5,923 nt of DNA, from contig JAJZTV010000135.1 of NCBI GenBank assembly GCA_021847385.1, forward strand, positions 1 to 5,923. Direction: 5' to 3'. Below the pieces are notes generated by a model. The model searched no databases, was not told the DNA's origin, and worked only from the letters and a program-made list of their open reading frames with translations. How positions within the stretch are numbered: the stretch's first letter is position 1; every line of letters begins with the position of its first letter. This document shows positions 4,702 to 5,923 of this stretch, piece after piece. Made by a program: the position numbers and the translations under genes. This stretch comes from Pseudomonadota bacterium. GTDB lineage: Bacteria > Pseudomonadota > Gammaproteobacteria > Burkholderiales > Thiobacillaceae.

Positions 4702-5923
4702 TTACAGGGTCTGCATGGCGAGCAGACGGGTGGCCTTCTTGGGGGCGAGCGGATAGCTCAGGAAGTAGCCCTGACAGGCCTGGCAGCCGACTTGCTCGAG
4801 ATAGCTCAACTGCGCCTCGGTTTCGACACCCTCGGCCACCATGTTCAATTTCAGGCCATGGCTCATCGCGGCGATGCCGGCGACGATGGGCGTGCCTTCG
4901 CTGTTGGGATGGATGTCCTGCACGAAGCTCTTGTCGATCTTGATGGTGTGGACCGGCAGGCGCTTCAAGTAATTCAGCGAGGAATAGCCGGTGCCGAAAT
5001 CGTCGATCGAGATTTCGACGCCGAAGCCGGCGAGTTGCCGGAGTTTGTCGATCGAGCCGTCCATATCGCGCATCAGCATGCTCTCGGTGATCTCGATGCC
5101 GATCATCCGGTCCGGCACGCGGTTGGCGAGCAGGGTGGCGGTAAAGCGCTCGACGAACTCCGCTTGTTCGATCTGGCTGGCCGACAGATTGATCGACAGG
5201 CTCACCCGCGGCAGGCCCATTTCATGCCACTGGCGGGCTTGCTGGCAGACGTGTTGCAAGACCTGTTCGCTCAGCGGCGCGATCAGGCCGCTGTCTTCGG
5301 CGATGGGGATGAACTCGTCCGGGCCGACCATGCCGCGCTCGGGGTGGCGCCAGCGCACCAAAGCCTCCATGCCGACGATGCGGCGCGACGCAATGGCGAA
5401 TTGCGGCTGGTAATAGACCTCGAACTCGCGTCGCTGCAGGCCGCGGCGCAGCTCGGTCTCCAGCGCCATGCGGCTGTTCAGGCTGGTGTTGAGGTCCTGC
5501 TGGAAGAAGTAGTAGCCGTTCCGGCCCTTATCCTTGGTGTGATACAGGGCGGTGTCGGCGTGCTTGGTCAGCAGCTCCATGGTGTCGCCGTCGTCCGGGA
5601 ATAGGGCGATGCCGATGCTCATGGTCACGAACAGCTCGTGGCCGTCGATCAGGAACGGGGTTTTGAGCGCCTGCAGCACCTTGCGCGCGATCATCGCCGC
5701 GCTTTCGCGGTTGCGGATCTGCGGCAACAGCAGCATGAACTCGTCGCCGCCGATGCGGGCCAGGGTGTCGGCCTCGCGCAGGCAGGCGCGGATGCGCTGG
5801 CTCATCGCTTGCAGCAGCCGGTCGCCGACCAGATGACCGAGGGTGTCGTTGACCAGCTTGAACCGGTCCATGTCCATGAACATCACGGCGAGCAGATGAT
5901 CCTGCCGCTTGGCCTGGGCCAGG
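4702..5923 (-). CDS. GGDEF-EAL cyclic-di-GMP enzyme, N-terminus outside the window
   Basis: A bifunctional-looking enzyme for making and degrading the second messenger cyclic di-GMP. The frame stays open to the window edge, upstream of the GTG at 5886, with residues LLAVMFMDMDRFK running through it. The protein is therefore 5'-truncated; any N-terminal sensor domain (PAS, membrane) and the first part of GGDEF are missing. Counting the codon at 5886 as residue 1, the cyclase domain shows DMDRFK (5-10), an inhibitory-site RxxD (37-40) five residues before an intact GGDEF (46-50), and GRNGYYFF near its end. The EAL domain (about 140-390) keeps its expected metal and catalytic residues: EAL (174-176), Asn233, Glu265 in EITES, Asp295-Asp296 in DDFGTG, Lys316, Glu352 in AEGVET and Gln372. 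Both activities look possible; in many such proteins one dominates, and sequence alone cannot say which. It reads toward the ABC exporter with a 55-base gap and could be co-transcribed with it. Confidence 0.93.
   Translation of the reverse strand, partial: LAQAKRQDHLLAVMFMDMDRFKLVNDTLGHLVGDRLLQAMSQRIRACLREADTLARIGGDEFMLLLPQIRNRESAAMIARKVLQALKTPFLIDGHELFVTMSIGIALFPDDGDTMELLTKHADTALYHTKDKGRNGYYFFQQDLNTSLNSRMALETELRRGLQRREFEVYYQPQFAIASRRIVGMEALVRWRHPERGMVGPDEFIPIAEDSGLIAPLSEQVLQHVCQQARQWHEMGLPRVSLSINLSASQIEQAEFVERFTATLLANRVPDRMIGIEITESMLMRDMDGSIDKLRQLAGFGVEISIDDFGTGYSSLNYLKRLPVHTIKIDKSFVQDIHPNSEGTPIVAGIAAMSHGLKLNMVAEGVETEAQLSYLEQVGCQACQGYFLSYPLAPKKATRLLAMQTL

Noticed and set aside
4597..5604. 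A 335-codon plus-strand open frame opposite the GGDEF-EAL gene
   Set aside because: The minus strand encodes an intact EAL domain with all its catalytic residues. The plus-strand product resembles no family I know.
4702..5886. GTG at base 5886 as the start of the GGDEF-EAL protein
   Set aside because: The codon lies in the middle of the conserved first strand of the GGDEF domain (LLAVMFMDMDRFK), and the frame runs to the window edge.

Overview
The window is GC-rich, densely packed bacterial DNA, with coding-strand patterns typical of a Gram-negative proteobacterium. The outer-membrane proteins, an RND heavy-metal pump, a DUF3240 gene and an Atm1-type ABC exporter together fit a betaproteobacterium best. 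That taxonomic call is inference; no rRNA or other marker gene is present. The window holds six protein genes, two of them cut by its edges. No RNA gene, insertion sequence, CRISPR array, attachment site or origin was seen, and no stretch over about 125 bases lacks a gene.

Bases 1-1902 (+ strand) are the end of a heavy-metal efflux operon. It carries the C-terminus of a CzcA/CusA-type RND pump, a 100-residue DUF3240 protein, and a TolC-family outer-membrane factor. Each junction is a four-base ATGA overlap preceded by a GGGAG ribosome binding site, so the three genes are almost certainly co-transcribed and translationally coupled. The periplasmic adaptor (CzcB-like) gene is not in view and would be expected upstream. 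The outer-membrane partner comes last here, whereas the classical order is czcCBA.

Bases 1903-2815 (+) hold a 121-base gap with a stem-loop and a candidate sigma-70 promoter. A gene follows for a secreted 263-residue protein with outer-membrane beta-barrel features.

Bases 2826-5923 (- strand) converge on that gene with only 10 bases between the stop codons. Reading leftward on the minus strand, a GGDEF-EAL cyclic-di-GMP enzyme, cut at its N-terminus, is followed after 55 bases by a complete Atm1/HMT1-type ABC exporter. A perfect 8-bp inverted repeat lies directly against the exporter's start codon, where a ribosome binding site would be expected.

Functionally, the left half would pump metal cations out through a tripartite RND-TolC system. 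The Atm1-type exporter on the right belongs to a family that moves glutathione-complexed metals or thiol compounds across the inner membrane. Grouping the two as a metal or thiol detoxification neighbourhood is inference. All genes match known families, and I found no clearly undescribed system. The most interesting points are the PII-like fold pattern of the DUF3240 protein inside the efflux operon and the inverted repeat at the Atm1 start.
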